Positions 17,980 through 26,937 of a stretch of DNA of 64,000 nucleotides are shown piece after piece (the first letter of the stretch is position 1; each line of letters begins with the position of its first letter). The position numbers were made by a program, and so were the translations under genes. The DNA comes from Actinokineospora diospyrosa (GTDB lineage: Bacteria; Actinomycetota; Actinomycetes; Mycobacteriales; Pseudonocardiaceae), in assembly GCF_024171925.1 (NCBI RefSeq), contig NZ_JAMTCO010000006.1, positions 186,001 to 250,000 on the forward strand, written 5' to 3'. Under the pieces are notes generated by a model. The model was not told the origin of the DNA. It saw nothing but the letters and a program-made list of their open reading frames with translations, and ran no database searches.

Positions 17980-20900
17980 ATGCGTACAACCAGGTGGCCC
18001 CGGCTGGCCGCCGTCGCCGCGCTCGTGGCCGGTGTGGTGCTTAGCGGCACCCACCTCACTCAGGCGGCTGCCGCTGAACCCGTGCTGATCGGGTCTCGCT
18101 CGGTGACCTTGCTGACCGGTGACCGGGTGGAGGTTGATGCCTTGGGGCACCGAACAATCCATCCTGGACCGAATCGGGACAAGGCCGCCTTCTCTTACTA
18201 CGAAAGAGACGGGCACCATTTCGTCGTCCCGGTCGACGCGCTGCGGCCATTGGCTGACGATCGACTCGACGAACGCCTCTTTGACATCGATGCCCTTCTC
18301 GCGGCGGGGTACGACGGCGCTGGTCTGCCGGTGATCGTCACCTCTCGGCCGGGACTGGCCCCTGCCCAGATCGCAGGCTCGGTGAGTCTGCCCGCTGTCA
18401 ACGGTTTCGCGGCCCCGGCTCGACTTGACGGCGCCGTGTGGCGGAGCTTGGACAGCCCCGGCGTGCGCAAGATCTGGCTCGACAGCGTGCGCAAGCCGCA
18501 ATTGGACAAGAGCGCCGCCCAGATCGGCGCGCCCATCGCGTGGCAGGCCGGGTACACCGGCGCGGGCGTCACTGTGGCCGTCCTCGACAGCGGCATCGAC
18601 AAGACCCACCCGGACCTGGCCACTCGCGTGGCGGAAGCGCGGATCTTCTCCGACGCGCCGGACGGGCTCGACCGGATCGGCCACGGCACCCACGTGGCGT
18701 CGATCATCGCGGGAACCGGCGCGAAGTACCGGGGTATCGCCTCGGGGGCGCGGCTGCTGGACGGGAAGGTCTTCGACGACAACGGATCCGCGCGCGACTC
18801 GTGGATCATCGCGGGCATGCAGTGGGCCGCCGAATCCGGGGCGAAGATCGTGAACCTGAGCCTGGCCCAGCCCGACGTGCCCGACTCGGATCCGCTCGAG
18901 GAGGCCGTCAACTCCTTGTCGGCCCAGCACGGCACGCTGTTCGTCGTCTCCGCGGGCAACGACGGCCCGACCGGCGGCACGGTCGGCTCGCCGGGCAGCG
19001 CGGACGCGGCGCTCACCGTCGGCGCCGTGGACCGCACGGACAAGATCCTGGCGTTCTCCGGCCGCGGCCCCCGCGTCGGTGACGGGGCCGTGAAACCGGA
19101 CATCACCGCCCCCGGCATGGCGATCGTCGCCGCCCGCTCCTCTGCCTCGCCCGGCGACGGGCCCTACGTCGCGGACTTCGGCACGTCAATGGCGACCGCG
19201 CACGTCTCGGGTGCCGCGGCGGTGCTCGCCCAGCAGCACCCGGACTGGTCGGGGGAGCGGATCAAGGACGTGCTCATGGCCAGCGCCAAGCCCGGCGCGG
19301 GGCAGACGATCTTCCAGGAAGGCACCGGCCGCGTCGACGTCGCTGCCGCCATCGGGCAGACGCTCTCGACCGAACCCGCGTCGGTGCACCTGGGCGTCCA
19401 ACGGGTTCCCGACACCAGCGGGAAGATCTATTCGCGGACCGTCACCTACCGCAACACTGGAACGGCCGAGTCGGTCCTGGACCTGAGGTCGGTGCTGATC
19501 GGACCGGACGGCAAGCCGGTCAACCTGATCACCGTCACGCCCGCGCGACTCACGGTTCCGGCGGGTGGCACGGCCACCGCGACCTACACGATCACACCGC
19601 CCGCCGATGCACCGCAAGGGATCTATGCGGGCGTGGTCCTCGCGGGAGCGATGCGCACGCCGATCGTGTTCATCCGCTCGGAGCAGACGTATGAGGTGAA
19701 GGTGCGCCAGCTCGGCCTGGATGGGTTCCCCGCCATCGCGGGCTATGCGCGGATCGTGTCCAAGGCGGCGGGTGCGCGCCAATACCAGGTGCCCGCGACC
19801 GGCAGGCTGCGGTTGCCGAAGGGGGAGTACTCGGTCGACGCGCTGCTGGTCGGGGACAACCTGAACTGGCTGTTCCAACCGTCGTTCACGGTCGCTGGCG
19901 ATTCTGAGGTCGTCGTCGACTACCGCTTGACCAAGCCGCTGAGCATCACCCCACCGGTCCGGGCCACCAGCCGCTTCGCCGACGTCGCGCTGACCTACGG
20001 CGACTACGCGACCGGTATCGCGGGCACCGACATCACGCGCACCACGACCGGCACGGCAGGACCCCGGGTACCGGGGGACGCGCTGACCACCAAGGTCCAC
20101 ACCCAATGGCTCGCCGAGAACGGCGACTTCTACGGCTTGGCCTACTTCGGTCACGGCGGCCTACCGGACGGCCTCGTCAAACGTCCGTCCAAACGCGACC
20201 TCGCCCACGTGCGGGCTGGTCTCAACACGACGAACCAGGGCAGCATCGGAGCTCGGGCCGCGTCACCGTACCCAGCGGTCGGCGACGTCCTGGACTCCAG
20301 CCCCGGCTACGACGTCGCCGCCCTACCCCGGGTCCGCGACGAGTACTACACCACCGAGTCCGACGGTGCATTGTGGAGTTTGCTGCTGGCCCAACTCAGT
20401 CCGACGGGCGTGCTGGAGGCCACATCGCTGAGCCCGCTCCGCCACTACCGCCCAGGCCGCGACTACACCGAAACCTATAACCGCGGCGTGTTCGGGCCGG
20501 TGTTCCCACCGCTGCCCAAGAACCAGTCATTCGTGAGCCGTGCCAAGGACTCCATCCGGGCCGCCATGTCCCTATACGGCGACGGTGGCGGGAACGCGGG
20601 TGATGTGACTCTGGCAAGCCGCACCACCACCCTTTACCGCGATGGCGCCAAGGTCGGCGAGTCGACCGATCTCACCGGGCCTGCCGCCTTCCCGGTGCCC
20701 GCGGAGACGGGGACCTATCAGCTCGTCTCCGACGCTACCCGGGTTCCCGGGGTCTCCCTGTCGACACGAGTCGTGGCCTCGTGGACGTTCCAGTCGGGGC
20801 ACACGGAGGCCGCGCAGGCGATCCCGGTCTCGACCATCCGCTTCACGCCTCGGCTCGACGAGAACAACTCAACCCCCAAGGGGCGGTTGTTCGTGGTACC

Positions 20901-21126
20901 GGTCTCGCTGCAGGCGCAAGGGAGTGTGGAGAGCCGCCCCCTGTCGGGCCCGGTCGAGGTGTCCTATGACAGCGGGAAGACCTGGCAGAAGGCCCCACTC
21001 ATCAGCGGCGCCGCGATCCTGTGCCACCCGAACACCGCCAGCACGGTGTCACTGCGCGCCAAGTCGACCAGCCGCTCCGGCCAGGTCGTCGAACTGACCA
21101 TCATCGACGCCTACAAACTGCGCTAG
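17980..21126 (+). CDS. secreted subtilisin-like serine protease (S8 family)
   Basis: A 1048-residue secreted protease. The signal peptide is about 1-32 (AALVAGVVLSG core, AAAAEP cleavage region). An N-terminal pro-region of about 150 residues precedes an S8 domain with Asp203 (AVLDSGID), His235 (GHGTHVAS), oxyanion Asn327 (SAGNDG) and Ser403 (DFGTSMATAHVSG). The last motif has Ala where most subtilases have Pro. About 600 residues of beta-rich C-terminal region follow, beginning with an NTGTAES-type accessory fold. AGGAACC precedes ATG, 21 bases after the PKS stop, so it may share the transcript. A role in the polyketide locus is not obvious; it may simply be a neighbour. Confidence 0.9.
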   Translation: MRTTRWPRLAAVAALVAGVVLSGTHLTQAAAAEPVLIGSRSVTLLTGDRVEVDALGHRTIHPGPNRDKAAFSYYERDGHHFVVPVDALRPLADDRLDERLFDIDALLAAGYDGAGLPVIVTSRPGLAPAQIAGSVSLPAVNGFAAPARLDGAVWRSLDSPGVRKIWLDSVRKPQLDKSAAQIGAPIAWQAGYTGAGVTVAVLDSGIDKTHPDLATRVAEARIFSDAPDGLDRIGHGTHVASIIAGTGAKYRGIASGARLLDGKVFDDNGSARDSWIIAGMQWAAESGAKIVNLSLAQPDVPDSDPLEEAVNSLSAQHGTLFVVSAGNDGPTGGTVGSPGSADAALTVGAVDRTDKILAFSGRGPRVGDGAVKPDITAPGMAIVAARSSASPGDGPYVADFGTSMATAHVSGAAAVLAQQHPDWSGERIKDVLMASAKPGAGQTIFQEGTGRVDVAAAIGQTLSTEPASVHLGVQRVPDTSGKIYSRTVTYRNTGTAESVLDLRSVLIGPDGKPVNLITVTPARLTVPAGGTATATYTITPPADAPQGIYAGVVLAGAMRTPIVFIRSEQTYEVKVRQLGLDGFPAIAGYARIVSKAAGARQYQVPATGRLRLPKGEYSVDALLVGDNLNWLFQPSFTVAGDSEVVVDYRLTKPLSITPPVRATSRFADVALTYGDYATGIAGTDITRTTTGTAGPRVPGDALTTKVHTQWLAENGDFYGLAYFGHGGLPDGLVKRPSKRDLAHVRAGLNTTNQGSIGARAASPYPAVGDVLDSSPGYDVAALPRVRDEYYTTESDGALWSLLLAQLSPTGVLEATSLSPLRHYRPGRDYTETYNRGVFGPVFPPLPKNQSFVSRAKDSIRAAMSLYGDGGGNAGDVTLASRTTTLYRDGAKVGESTDLTGPAAFPVPAETGTYQLVSDATRVPGVSLSTRVVASWTFQSGHTEAAQAIPVSTIRFTPRLDENNSTPKGRLFVVPVSLQAQGSVESRPLSGPVEVSYDSGKTWQKAPLISGAAILCHPNTASTVSLRAKSTSRSGQVVELTIIDAYKLR

Positions 21127-21187
21127 TGAGGGGTTTGCGACCGCGCCACAGCGGGTACGGGCACAGGTGTTCGAGAAAGGAGACCAG

Positions 21188-21379
21188 ATGACCGACCGTA
21201 CCCCCGAGAAGGACCCCGCCGACTGGAGCACCGGTGACGAGCCGATGACCGGTCCCCAGGAGTCCTACCTGCACACCCTTGCCCAGGAAGTCGATGTCGA
21301 GGTTCCACCCGACCTGACCAAGGCCGACGCGTCGAGGCTCATCGACGAGCTCCAGGAGCGGACGGGCCGCGGCGTGTGA
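21188..21379 (+). CDS. small DUF3072-type protein
   Basis: A 63-residue cytosolic protein. The block MTGPQESYLHTLAQEV and the Lys/Asp-rich tail LTKADASRLIDELQERTGRG match what I recall of the DUF3072 family, short actinobacterial proteins of unknown function resembling a SAP-like helix pair. ATG 21188 is preceded by GAAAGGAGA and is preferred over an in-frame start at 21167. It is charged, with no membrane segment. Confidence 0.7.
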   Translation: MTDRTPEKDPADWSTGDEPMTGPQESYLHTLAQEVDVEVPPDLTKADASRLIDELQERTGRGV

Positions 21380-21437
21380 CGTGGTCGTATCACGTGGTCA
21401 TCCGGCGGGGTCCCCGGCCGCGGCCGAGACTGGGTGG

Positions 21438-21656
21438 ATGGCTGAGAAGAAGCTGCGCAAGGGCGAAGAGGTCACCTGGTCCAGCCACGGCCAGACCGTC
21501 CACGGTGAGGTGGTGGAGAAGATCACCGAGGACACCCGAGCCGCTACGCGTCAGGTGCGCGCGTCGGAGGACGACCCGCAATACCGGGTGCGCAGCGACA
21601 AAACGGGCAAGGACGCGGTGCACAAGCCTTCCGCGCTGCGAACCCCGAAGAAGTGA
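21438..21656 (+). CDS. DUF2945-type small protein (hypervirulence-associated TUDOR-like)
   Basis: A 72-residue basic protein beginning MAEKKLRKGEEVTWSSHGQ. It continues with GEVVEKITEDT, a YRVRSDKTGKDAVHKPSAL block and a lysine-rich end. This is the characteristic layout of DUF2945/HVA1 TUDOR-like proteins, whose role is uncertain. The start at 21438 coincides with the beginning of the family and removes an unrelated 19-residue upstream extension. It is not obviously co-transcribed with a pathway. Confidence 0.72.
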   Translation: MAEKKLRKGEEVTWSSHGQTVHGEVVEKITEDTRAATRQVRASEDDPQYRVRSDKTGKDAVHKPSALRTPKK

Positions 21657-21811
21657 GACAGAGGAACCAGTAGGCTCCGCTGTTCGGTCGGCGCTGGCTG
21701 GCGCCCGGCTTTCCTTGGTGGCCAAGGGAAGCCGGGCTTCACCCCGTCAGCAGATTCGCGTCCTCCGGTTCCCTGCTTAGGCTCGGGGAAACCACGTCGG
21801 GGAGGACGAAA

Positions 21812-22243
21812 GTGACCACTGGTAGAAGAACCGCGATGACCCTGGCCGCGTGTGCCGCGCTGCTCTGCGTGACCGCACCCGCCGCAGCCGCCGACAACGC
21901 CGTGCTCGGCAGTACGTGCCACCAGGGCTGGTACGCGTTCACCGTGACCGCCACCGGAGGCGACATCCCGGCGGGCAGCCAATGGACCTCGTCGTGGGCC
22001 GCCGCTAGCACAATCCCGGCCGAGTACCACGTCGCCTCTTACCCAGGCCTCATCGACGACACGCCGGTCAACCCCCACCTGGTCACCCTCACCAACCCCG
22101 CCGCCATCCCCGCGGGCACCCGCGTGGTCCTGGAACCGCACGGCTACTCCCTGACCAACAAGAGCCGCCTCACCCTCCGCCTATCCGGCTACGGCGGCAC
22201 AACCGGCCGCACCTTCCCCGTCGGCGAATGGCCAACCTGCTGA
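21812..22243 (+). CDS. small secreted protein of unknown function
   Basis: A 143-residue protein starting at GTG 21812 after GGAGGACGAAA. The signal peptide is clear: MTTGRRTAMTLAACAALLCVTAPAAAA. The mature part of about 115 residues has two cysteines (STCHQGWYAF near the start and the C-terminal EWPTC), which could form one disulfide joining both ends. It is rich in Thr, Pro and Gly, suggesting a beta fold. I do not recognise the family. A strong palindrome lies 117 bases downstream. Confidence 0.65.
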   Translation: MTTGRRTAMTLAACAALLCVTAPAAAADNAVLGSTCHQGWYAFTVTATGGDIPAGSQWTSSWAAASTIPAEYHVASYPGLIDDTPVNPHLVTLTNPAAIPAGTRVVLEPHGYSLTNKSRLTLRLSGYGGTTGRTFPVGEWPTC

Positions 22244-22359
22244 CACCTGCCGTGATCGCCCCGCCAAGCCGGAACTGAGCGTCTGGGACCGCGTTTCCCC
22301 GCGGTTGCGGATGCTGTCCGATTCAGTGCTGTGCGTTCCCAACGATGCAACACCGGAGA

Positions 22360-22395
22360 ACAGGTCCCGGACCGTCGCGACGGTCCGGGACCTGT
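22360..22395. terminator. 36-bp perfect palindrome, probable strong hairpin terminator
   Basis: The bases run ACAGGTCCCGGACCGTC from the left edge and mirror exactly to the right edge, with GCGC-type self-complementary centre. As RNA it forms a 16-17 bp uninterrupted stem. There is no T-tract, as is common for actinobacterial intrinsic terminators. It lies 117 bases after the secreted-protein gene and before the decayed region. A binding site for a dimeric protein is the alternative. Confidence 0.65.
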
Positions 22396-22926
22396 CGCGC
22401 AATGCACGCGTTTGAGTGGATTCCCGGATCCCGCTCTTGCGGACTGTGGTGTCGCGCGCGATTTGCTCTCCTTCCGTGACCTGTGGGGAATGTGACCGGG
22501 ATGGGTCAAAGCAAGTACGTTGCTCTATTGGGGCTGGATGGACCTCGATGGGGCCGACGCGGCGCAAGCCCTAGACGTCGTCACCGGAATCGTCCTGGAT
22601 GCTGCCCGCTGCTGACGAGCACGCCCTGCACGGGAAGTGCGGAATGCGACTGGCAAACCGGGCCTCTATCGAGAGTATCAACGCCCTGAGTGGTTGTCGA
22701 CTGAGTTGGTGTGCGCGGCCGGTGCGTCGTTCTCGATACCGCGTCTGGCGGTTCCGCTCTGGTGCGCAAGATCACCATCTTGCTCCGGGGCGGCTATATC
22801 GCGAGGGCATGCCGCATTGTGCGGACTCCCGGCACGCGCGCCGATTCCGCACTCCGGTGTGCTCGGCTTGACCGCCCCCGGTGGCGCTGGTATTGGTTCA
22901 ACCAATGACTCATCTGGGGGGACTGA
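22396..22926. other. intergenic stretch without a recognisable gene
   Basis: About 530 bases lie between the palindrome and the ABC-transporter remnant. Short open frames exist on both strands, but none shows a family motif, a convincing ribosome binding site or the strong third-position GC of the flanking genes. Base composition is less GC-rich than the neighbours, which fits decayed coding sequence. Nothing definite can be assigned. Confidence 0.4.
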
Positions 22927-23427
22927 GTGGTGGTTGAACGCGTTCAGCGGTTTTCGGCCCCATTTCGGGACCGGGGACGGCGCTGGGGCGGGATGGGGCG
23001 ACTGGCCCGGGCCGCGGGTGCCGGGCAGCAGGCGCTCGACCCGTTCCGGCACGTGATCGCGGGGAACCTCGCCCGCCGCGGCGCGACGGAGACCGCCCTC
23101 GCCTGGGCACCGCCGCGCTCCCTTGAACGTCAAGAGGTCCTTGATCTGCTGGTGGACAGCCGAAGTGCCTTCGAGGTGCCCGGTGGTCTGGGCTACGGGG
23201 CGGAGCTGTCCGGCGGCCAGTGGCAGTCGGTCGCCCGCGCGCTTGTGCGGGACGAGCAGTTGCTGCTGGTGGCCGACGAACCCGCGTCCGCGTTGAACGC
23301 CACCGTCGAGCACGCGCTGTTGGTGTCGCACCGGTACTCCGCCGTGGGCGCGGCCGACATCATCGTCGTGCTGGACCGGGGGCGGGTCGCCGAGTTATTC
23401 GGCCGCCAAGCCCGTGTGTGCCGCTGA
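22927..23427 (+). pseudogene. remnant of an ABC transporter ATPase domain
   Basis: In one frame a recognisable second half of an ABC ATPase is present: signature LSGGQWQSVARALVRD, a Walker-B-like LLLVADEPASALN, then HALLVSHRYSAVGAADIIVVLDRGRVAELFG with the H-loop His. Walker A is absent. The segment between DEPASALN and LLVSHR is shortened by about 20 residues compared with working ATPases. The pattern is closest to ABCB/LanT-type exporters. It is interpreted as a truncated, inactive relic. The same-strand regulator begins about 94 bases further on. Confidence 0.55.
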
Positions 23428-23520
23428 TCGGTGTGCCGTCAGCGCCCGGTCGTGGGACAAGGTACCGGCCCTGGGGTGGGTCCGCTGGTGGGAATCATTA
23501 CCGCACAAGGGGAGAGTGCA

Positions 23521-24573
23521 GTGGAGATGACAGATCGGGAGCACGTGGTCGCTGTCCTGTCCGATGTGGACCAACACGTCCTCGGCGCGGCCGACACCGA
23601 GGTGGTGCCGATCGCGTCGCTGCGGTCGGCCGACTCGCCGCGCACCCAGGCCGAGGACCCGGACCACGTGCGCGTGCTGGCGCAGACCGAGGGCGGGTTG
23701 CCGCCGATCCTGGTGCACCGGTCCACCAGGCGCGTGATCGACGGGATGCACCGCATCCGGGCCGCCCTGCTGCGCGGGGCCGAGCAGATTGAGGTGCGCT
23801 TCGTGGACCTGCCCGAGGAGGACCTGTTCCTGCTCGCGGTCCGGCTCAACGTCCAGCACGGCCTGCCGTTGGCGATGGCCGACCGCCGCGCCGCCGCCGC
23901 CCGCATCCTGGTGTCGCACCCGCACTGGTCCGACCGCGCGATCGCGGGAACGGCCGGGCTGGACGCGAAGACGGTGCGCGGCATCCGCCGGGAGAAGGGC
24001 GGTGCTCCCGCCTCGACGCCGACCCGGATCGGTCGCGACGGTCGCACCCGCCCGCTCAGCGCCGCCGCGGGTCGCCGCTCCGCGGGGGAGCTGGTGAAGG
24101 CGAACCCCGCGATGCCGCTGCGCCAGGTTGCACAGCGGGCGGGCATCTCCCTGGGCACCGCCGCTGACGTGCGGCACCGGGTGATGCGCGGTGAGGACCC
24201 GGTGCGCGGCGGCACTTCTCGCCCTGGCGACACGGCGGGACGCGATGAGAAGGTGGCGGCTGCCCGGGAACCGGTGGCACCCGAGGGTGCCGGTCCCGAC
24301 GGCGCCTCGGTGGCCAACTTGATCGCCCGGCGGGATTCCGCGATGGCCCTGCGGATCCTGACCGCCGACCCCGCGCTGCGGTTCACCGACGCGGGCCGGG
24401 TCTTGCTGCGGTGGCTGAGCACCCGGTCCATCGACTCGCGCGAGTGGCAGGGCCTCATGGACGAGGTGCCTGCGCACTGCGCTGGCACGGTCGCCGACCT
24501 CGCCCGCCAGTGCAGTGAGTCCTGGCGGGAGTTCGCCGAACAGTTGGAGCGGCGTCACCGCGCCTCGGCCTGA
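23521..24573 (+). CDS. StrR-type pathway regulator with ParB-like N-terminal domain
   Basis: A 350-residue DNA-binding activator of the StrR/Bbr/Tei15* type, which controls antibiotic clusters. The ParB-like core is VPIASLRSADSPRTQAED, then LPPILVHRSTRRVIDGMHRIRAALLRG and LAVRLNVQHGLPLAMADRRAAAARIL. The HTH follows in HPHWSDRAIAGTAGLDAKTVRGIRR, exactly the layout of that family. A second HTH-like stretch (MPLRQVAQRAGISLGTAADVRHR) lies near residue 200. Start GTG 23521 has AAGGGGAGAG upstream. It is intact although flanked on both sides by gene remnants, so its current targets may be elsewhere, for example the polyketide locus or the operon at 26938. I did not find an unambiguous StrR operator. 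Confidence 0.82.
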   Translation: MEMTDREHVVAVLSDVDQHVLGAADTEVVPIASLRSADSPRTQAEDPDHVRVLAQTEGGLPPILVHRSTRRVIDGMHRIRAALLRGAEQIEVRFVDLPEEDLFLLAVRLNVQHGLPLAMADRRAAAARILVSHPHWSDRAIAGTAGLDAKTVRGIRREKGGAPASTPTRIGRDGRTRPLSAAAGRRSAGELVKANPAMPLRQVAQRAGISLGTAADVRHRVMRGEDPVRGGTSRPGDTAGRDEKVAAAREPVAPEGAGPDGASVANLIARRDSAMALRILTADPALRFTDAGRVLLRWLSTRSIDSREWQGLMDEVPAHCAGTVADLARQCSESWREFAEQLERRHRASA

Positions 24574-24599
24574 GGAGCCCCGGTGGTGGCGGTCGGACC

Positions 24600-25277
24600 T
24601 GCCGCCGCCACCGGGCCGCTCGACCCACCCGTTCTCGAGGGGTGGGGCCGCCGAAGGCGAGGCCGAAGAGGGTGTCGAACCAGCCCTGTCGGGCCGTTAA
24701 TTCGCTGGCACCCCGCGCTCGTGATCCGGCTGAGCAGCAGGTCGGCCCCCGTCGCGTCCCGCCGCCGCACCCGAACGAAGTCGGCGGTGCTCGCGGTCGC
24801 GCGGAGATGTCCGCGTCCGCGAAACCGGCAGCGGGGACGTGGTTGATCCGCCACCCGCTCGGCTCGACCGGTGACGCGCCGACCTCGTAGCCGAACGGTC
24901 CTGCCGAGTCGACCCGGGCTCCAGGGGGATCGGCTCGTGCGGGGCGACCTCCACCGGCCACCGCTCGTCTGGGCACTGCTCGGTGGGCAGGCCCGCCACC
25001 GACAGCGCGAGGTGGCCGCGCTTCCAGACCCACGCCCGGTGCGCGGTGACCCGGTATCCCAACTCGCCGAGCAGCAGGCCGAACGCGCCGTTGAGGTGGA
25101 AGCAGTAGCCGCCTCGGCCGAGCCGCGCGATCCGCTCGACCGACGCCGCGGGATCGATACCGGGCAGGCTGCCGGTCCGCATCGCCAGGGTCTCGAATGG
25201 GCCCGGCGCAGTCGCCGCAGGTTGGCCGAGGTCGGCGACAGTCCTACGAGGTAGCCCGTGATGTCCACAGCGCTCAC
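24600..25277 (-). pseudogene. frameshifted arylamine N-acetyltransferase / amide synthase homologue
   Basis: Family motifs are scattered over three minus-strand frames. A GTG at 25277 opens VSAVDITGYLVGL. A second frame carries the catalytic-Cys motif RGGYCFHLNGAFGLLLGELGY (DNA 25086-25118) and HLALSVAGLP. A third carries GPFGYEVGASPVEPSGW and then FVRVRRRDATGADLL. Together they follow the order of the NAT fold (Cys, His, Asp regions) but cannot be read as one protein, so at least two frameshifts are present. NAT homologues include both xenobiotic acetyltransferases and the RifF-type amide synthases that release ansamycins. Boundaries are approximate. Confidence 0.65.
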
Positions 25278-26027
25278 GGGTGCGCGGTTCGGGGGATTCG
25301 ACCGTTCCGAGTCGATGCGATCGGGGAATCGGGCGAATCGGGCCCCGAATGATTCCAATTTCCACCGCCGCGGAACGCCGGGTGTGTTCAACCGCGGAAG
25401 TCCGGCGGCTGAACGGCGAGATGAACGCGGGGGATACCGTGTCGCAGGATTCACTGGATTTTCTGGTCAACTCGTGCTTGCTGCCCGCTTACGGCGGCGC
25501 GGACCCCGGTGACGGGTGAAAGCGGGAGTTGGACCAAGGGCTGGCGGGCATCGTGCCGTTCGGTGCCGATCTCGGCCACTCGACGAGCAGGTTCACGCGC
25601 TCACCGCGGCAGCAACTACCCGGGCACCTTCGCGCTCGGCGCGGTCGACAGGGGCTACCTGGACGCGTCCGCCGCGCCGGGGACGATGGTGTTGAAGACC
25701 CGTGGCGCGGGTTTGGCCAACTCGGTGGCCGCGGCCGAGCTGCTGTCCGGTCGGCTGAGCGGGGGTGCTCCTCGTGACTGGTGGTGAGTCGGCCACGCCG
25801 TTTCTCGGCGTGATTTCGTTCAACTGGCGAGCGGTCGATTATCTGAACGCCGGTGGTACGTTTCCTCGGTCGAAAGACACGGGTTGCGTCGATGGGGGTG
25901 CGATCGTGAGTCCGGGTGATGTCATTGTCCTGCCGACCGCCGAAGAGACCGGGGCGGACACGCTGGCGGCCCGCGCGTTCCTGACCCCTGGCGGGGTGCT
26001 GCTGGACGACGAGGCGGGCGCGGAGCG
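25278..26027 (+). pseudogene. decayed coding region, family not recognised
   Basis: About 750 bases with coding-like composition are broken into short frames. One reads DSLDFLVNSCLLPAYGGADPGDG to a stop; others read VPFGADLGHSTSRFTR and then GYLDASAAPGTMVLKTRG with SVAAAELLSGRLS. A further frame (25765-26031) reads FLGVISFNWRAVDYLNAGG and DVIVLPTAEETGADTLAARAFL. These look like pieces of one or two formerly continuous enzymes interrupted by indels. I cannot name the family. The pieces lie between the NAT relic and the ROK kinase relic. Confidence 0.4.
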
Positions 26028-26586
26028 TTGACGGGGCCGCTGGCCGGTGATTTCTCGGCCGGGTTGGCCTGGCCGAGCGCCGCGCCGGTCCTGGTCTTCG
26101 ACCTCGATGGCACCTGGTTCCGCTCCGGCGTGCTGACCAGGGGCGACATCACCAGACTCGAGCGCCGTTCCGCGATCATCAACCGCGGCCTGCCCGGCGC
26201 CGAGGTGCGCAGGCGGATCGTCGCCTGGTTGACCGAGGCGGCTGATCGCGTCGGCGGTGCCACCGCGGTGCGTGGTGTCCCTCGGCGCGGCCCCGCTGTT
26301 CGGCGCCGAGCGGACCGACTGGTGGCCGGGGGTGGAGCTGCGCGCGGCGCGGCCGGGGGTGTCGTGGGTCGTGGTCAACGACGTGTCCGCGTTGCTGTGC
26401 AACGACGAGCTCGACCAGACGGGCGCCGCGGCCGCGGTGAGCATGGGGATCGCATACCGCACCATCGACTTGTGTACCAGGTGCGTCCCCTACGACCGCG
26501 AACACGGCTGCAAGGGGAGATCTCCCGTCGCGCATGTGGTGGCGGGGCGAACCCATGACCGCCGTGCGCGACCGAGGCGGGCGTGA
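26028..26586 (+). pseudogene. frameshifted ROK-family sugar kinase remnant
   Basis: The first frame opens with PVLVFDLDGTWFRSGVL, a ROK-kinase-like phosphate-binding strand (usually D-G-G-T), and runs to about 26270. Homology then continues in another frame with VVSLGAAPLFGAE and ARPGVSWVVVNDVSALLCN, where VVNDV is the expected catalytic-region motif, followed by GIAYRTIDL. The frame change and the missing C-terminal half indicate a pseudogene. ROK kinases in secondary metabolism include RifN-type kanosamine kinases and cyclitol kinases; which type this was cannot be told. Confidence 0.5.
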
Positions 26587-26937
26587 TCACGTGAGTTCGT
26601 TCGCCTCAGGCTCGGCCATCAGCTGGCTCCTGCCCGCGATGGCCCAATCCGTTCATAACGGGCACCGAGGCGTACCTCGTCACGGACCTGGGCGCCGTCC
26701 AGGACGTGTTGTCGGGGCTGGCGTGCTTGTTGAGATCCACAAAGGACAGTGTGGTAGGCGCCACGGTGCGCGGAATTCGATCAACTGGGAACCTGGAAGT
26801 ACCGGCGCGCCGTGGGGCTCACACCACCCGGGCGCGTTCGGGTCGGCGTTTCGACCGCGCGATCGCGCGTACCAGGACCAGTGCCGGTCCGTCGGTAGAT
26901 CCTTTCAGGACCCGAGATCGCACCGCGAGGTGAACCC
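26587..26937. other. intergenic/decayed region upstream of the dioxygenase operon
   Basis: About 350 bases. A short frame near 26659-26745 reads GTEAYLVTDLGAVQDVLSGLACLL, which looks protein-derived but is not placed in a family. The promoter of the operon beginning at 26938 must lie in the last 100-200 bases; I see no confident -35/-10 pair there. Confidence 0.4.

Noticed and set aside
22693-22712. StrR operator half-site (GTTGTCGACTGAG) upstream of the StrR-type gene
   Set aside because: Only one imperfect half-site is seen, with no second arm at the expected spacing.
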